In this document: positions 62,908-64,000 of the stretch, one piece after another
How the letters are laid out: every line of letters begins with the position of its first letter
How positions within the stretch are numbered: position 1 is the stretch's first letter
NCBI GenBank assembly: GCA_944371995.1
Contig: CALVYD010000004.1
Span: forward strand, 19,081 to 83,080
Source: an uncultured Bacilli bacterium
GTDB lineage: Bacteria; Bacillota_I; Bacilli_A; RF39; UBA660
Direction: 5' to 3'
Length of the DNA stretch: 64,000 nucleotides
Notes under the pieces: model-generated
Told to the model about the DNA's origin: nothing
Database searches by the model: none
The model's input: the letters and a program-made list of their open reading frames with translations, nothing else
Made by a program: the position numbers and the translations under genes

Positions 62908-63369
62908 ATGGGATATATTCAATATTTAAGACAGTATGTGGGACATAATCCAATTTTAACAGCAGGTACTGGTTTATTAGTTTTTAATGAAAAGAATGAA
63001 GTGTTGATGGAACTTCGTACAGATTTTAATTCCTGGGGATTTCCTGGCGGGTCGATGGAACTTGGAGAGAGTTTTGAAGAGACTGCAAAGCGAGAATTAG
63101 AAGAAGAGACAGGGCTTATTATTGATGATATGAAGTTACTTGAAGTATTATCTGGTAAAGATACTTACCGAGAATATCCTAACGGGGATAAGTTATATGA
63201 TATTACGGCTGTTTTTGAAGTTCGTAAGTATCATGGAACATTAAAAATAGGTGACGATGAGTCTAGAGAATTACGATGGTTTTCTTTAAAAGAGGTGGCT
63301 AGTAATTTGTCTCCTATGACTGAGAAGTATTGGAGTAAGATTCAAAAATATTATCAAGAGTATTTATAG
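62908..63369 (+). CDS. Nudix hydrolase
   Basis: A 153-residue pyrophosphohydrolase with a complete Nudix box (GGSMELGESFEETAKRELEEETGL, residues split here as G-x5-E-x7-REL-x-EE-x-GL). Upstream GTGLLVFNEKNEVLMELRTD is typical. The substrate (nucleotide, sugar nucleotide or other) cannot be told. TTTTGGAGG precedes the ATG. Confidence 0.92.
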   Translation: MGYIQYLRQYVGHNPILTAGTGLLVFNEKNEVLMELRTDFNSWGFPGGSMELGESFEETAKRELEEETGLIIDDMKLLEVLSGKDTYREYPNGDKLYDITAVFEVRKYHGTLKIGDDESRELRWFSLKEVASNLSPMTEKYWSKIQKYYQEYL

Positions 63370-63391
63370 TTTTATTTAGGAAAGTGATAGA

Positions 63392-63865
63392 ATGTCTAAA
63401 GTTAGTAATGTTTTAGAAATGTTAGAATTACTCAGCAGTGGTCGTAAGTATCAGATAGCAGAACTTGCTGAAAAGTTAGAAGTTAGTCCTAGAATGATTC
63501 GAGTATATAAAGAGGAATGTGAAAAAGCAGGTATTTATATTGATACTGTAAAAGGACCTTACGGAGGATATGTTTTAAGGCAGAATGTACATGTTCCTCA
63601 AAGATTTATTACTCCTGATACTATTGATGTTTCTGATAAGGAAATTTATAATTTGGTAAGTCGGGCAATTAAAAATCATAATAAGTGTTTTATTGAATAC
63701 TATTCTAAAGATAGAAAAAATATTTCTAAAAGAGTGATTCATCCTTATGAGTTGATCTTATTTGGAAATGAATAGGGCGTTGCAGCTTATTGTGAGTTAA
63801 AGAATGAAATTAGACATTTTTATCTTAAGCGTATTAAAAGTATTGAATTATTAGAAAAAAATTAA
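63392..63865 (+). pseudogene. HTH/WYL-domain transcriptional regulator interrupted by a TAG stop
   Basis: An N-terminal HTH (RKYQIAELAEKLEVSPRMIRVYKEE) and the beginning of a WYL domain (CFIEYYSKDRKNISKRVIHPYELILFGNE) end at TAG 63773-63775. The same frame continues GVAAYCELKNEIRHFY then LKRIKSIELLEKN to TAA at 63865, the rest of the WYL domain. The TAG stands where WYL proteins have Trp (TGG), so one base change explains it. The protein is also shorter than a full WYL regulator. Confidence 0.75.
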
Positions 63866-63927
63866 ACTGACATATATATTACCTCTTCTTTTGGTATATT
63901 GATATTGAAAGAAGTGCTTTTTATTAT

Positions 63928-64000
63928 GTTCCGGGATAGGAACAGGACAAAACCACCCGCTATGCGGGTGAGAGCTGAAGAAGCGGTGGCGTTAAGAGAA
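63928..64000. mobile_element. probable end of an IS200/IS605-type element, cut by the window edge
   Basis: Two hairpins stand close together: GTTCC/GGAAC (63928-63943) and the GC-rich CACCCGC-TAT-GCGGGTG (63954-63970), in a region otherwise almost free of such GC-rich stems. The ACAAAACCACCCGCTATGCG stretch resembles, from memory, leader hairpins ahead of IS200-type tnpA. No transposase coding sequence is seen before the window ends. Confidence 0.45.

Noticed and set aside
63773..63775. TAG in the WYL gene considered as a reassigned sense codon.
   Set aside because: TAG ends many intact genes here (for example miaB and nrdG), so it is an ordinary stop.
1..64000. Searched for tRNA, rRNA and prophage structural genes.
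   Set aside because: I recognise none in the window.

Overview
The window is about 64 kb of very AT-rich chromosome from an anaerobic, walled, low-GC Gram-positive bacterium of Bacilli type. Nearly all genes lie on the + strand with AGGAGG-like ribosome binding sites. Three blocks follow Bacillus subtilis gene order: miaB-ymcA-cotE, rpsP-khpA with uppS-cdsA-rseP, and priA-fmt-rlmN-prpC-prkC-rsgA-rpe. Cell-wall genes (two carboxypeptidases, a FemX-type ligase, a PASTA kinase, a 3D-domain protein) show a peptidoglycan wall. SpoVS and CotE homologues suggest present or past sporulation. Two class III (oxygen-sensitive) ribonucleotide reductase operons, with no aerobic one in view, suggest strict or mainly anaerobic life. 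An uncultured gut Bacilli lineage is my inference. TAA, TAG and TGA are all used as stops.

Layout. 1-5.3 kb: membrane and wall genes plus spoVS. 5.3-7.7 kb: a T-box leader ahead of an M19 dipeptidase and serS. 7.9-11.9 kb: a zinc-ribbon/TPM/SPFH membrane module like B. subtilis ydjGHI. 11.9-14.4 kb: lineage-specific unknowns. 14.4-17.3 kb: miaB-ymcA, a small decayed CRISPR array with its own promoter and terminator, then cotE. 17.8-21.3 kb: rpsP-khpA-uppS-cdsA-rseP. 21.3-31.7 kb: the priA to rpe housekeeping cluster. 31.7-35.6 kb: two sister membrane proteins and a 3D-domain protein. 35.7-40.6 kb: tex, then two kinase-like paralogues separated by a tnpB (IS200/IS605) remnant.

40.6-48.3 kb is a deoxynucleotide block. 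A Crp/Fnr-type regulator is divergent from nrdD-nrdG, with a perfect palindrome placed as an activator site for nrdD. dUTPase follows. A second nrdD operon has its glycyl-radical domain encoded as a separate 54-residue gene between nrdD and nrdG. 48.3-57.5 kb: a solitary prepilin-like protein, a FemX-like ligase, YlmH, MutY, ExoA, an ABC exporter frameshifted at a (TTTA)4 repeat, and dCMP deaminase. 57.5-60.6 kb: a copper island (csoR-copA-VOC-copZ) with a clear CsoR operator. 60.6-64 kb: three tandem paralogues of unknown function, a Nudix hydrolase, a WYL regulator broken by a stop codon, and what looks like the edge of an IS200-type element.

The observations most worth a second look are the split class III reductase, the CRISPR relic between ymcA and cotE, the tetranucleotide-repeat frameshift in the ABC exporter, the operator at about -41.5 of nrdD, and several unrecognised paralogous families. 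All function calls come from reading motifs; no database search was run.
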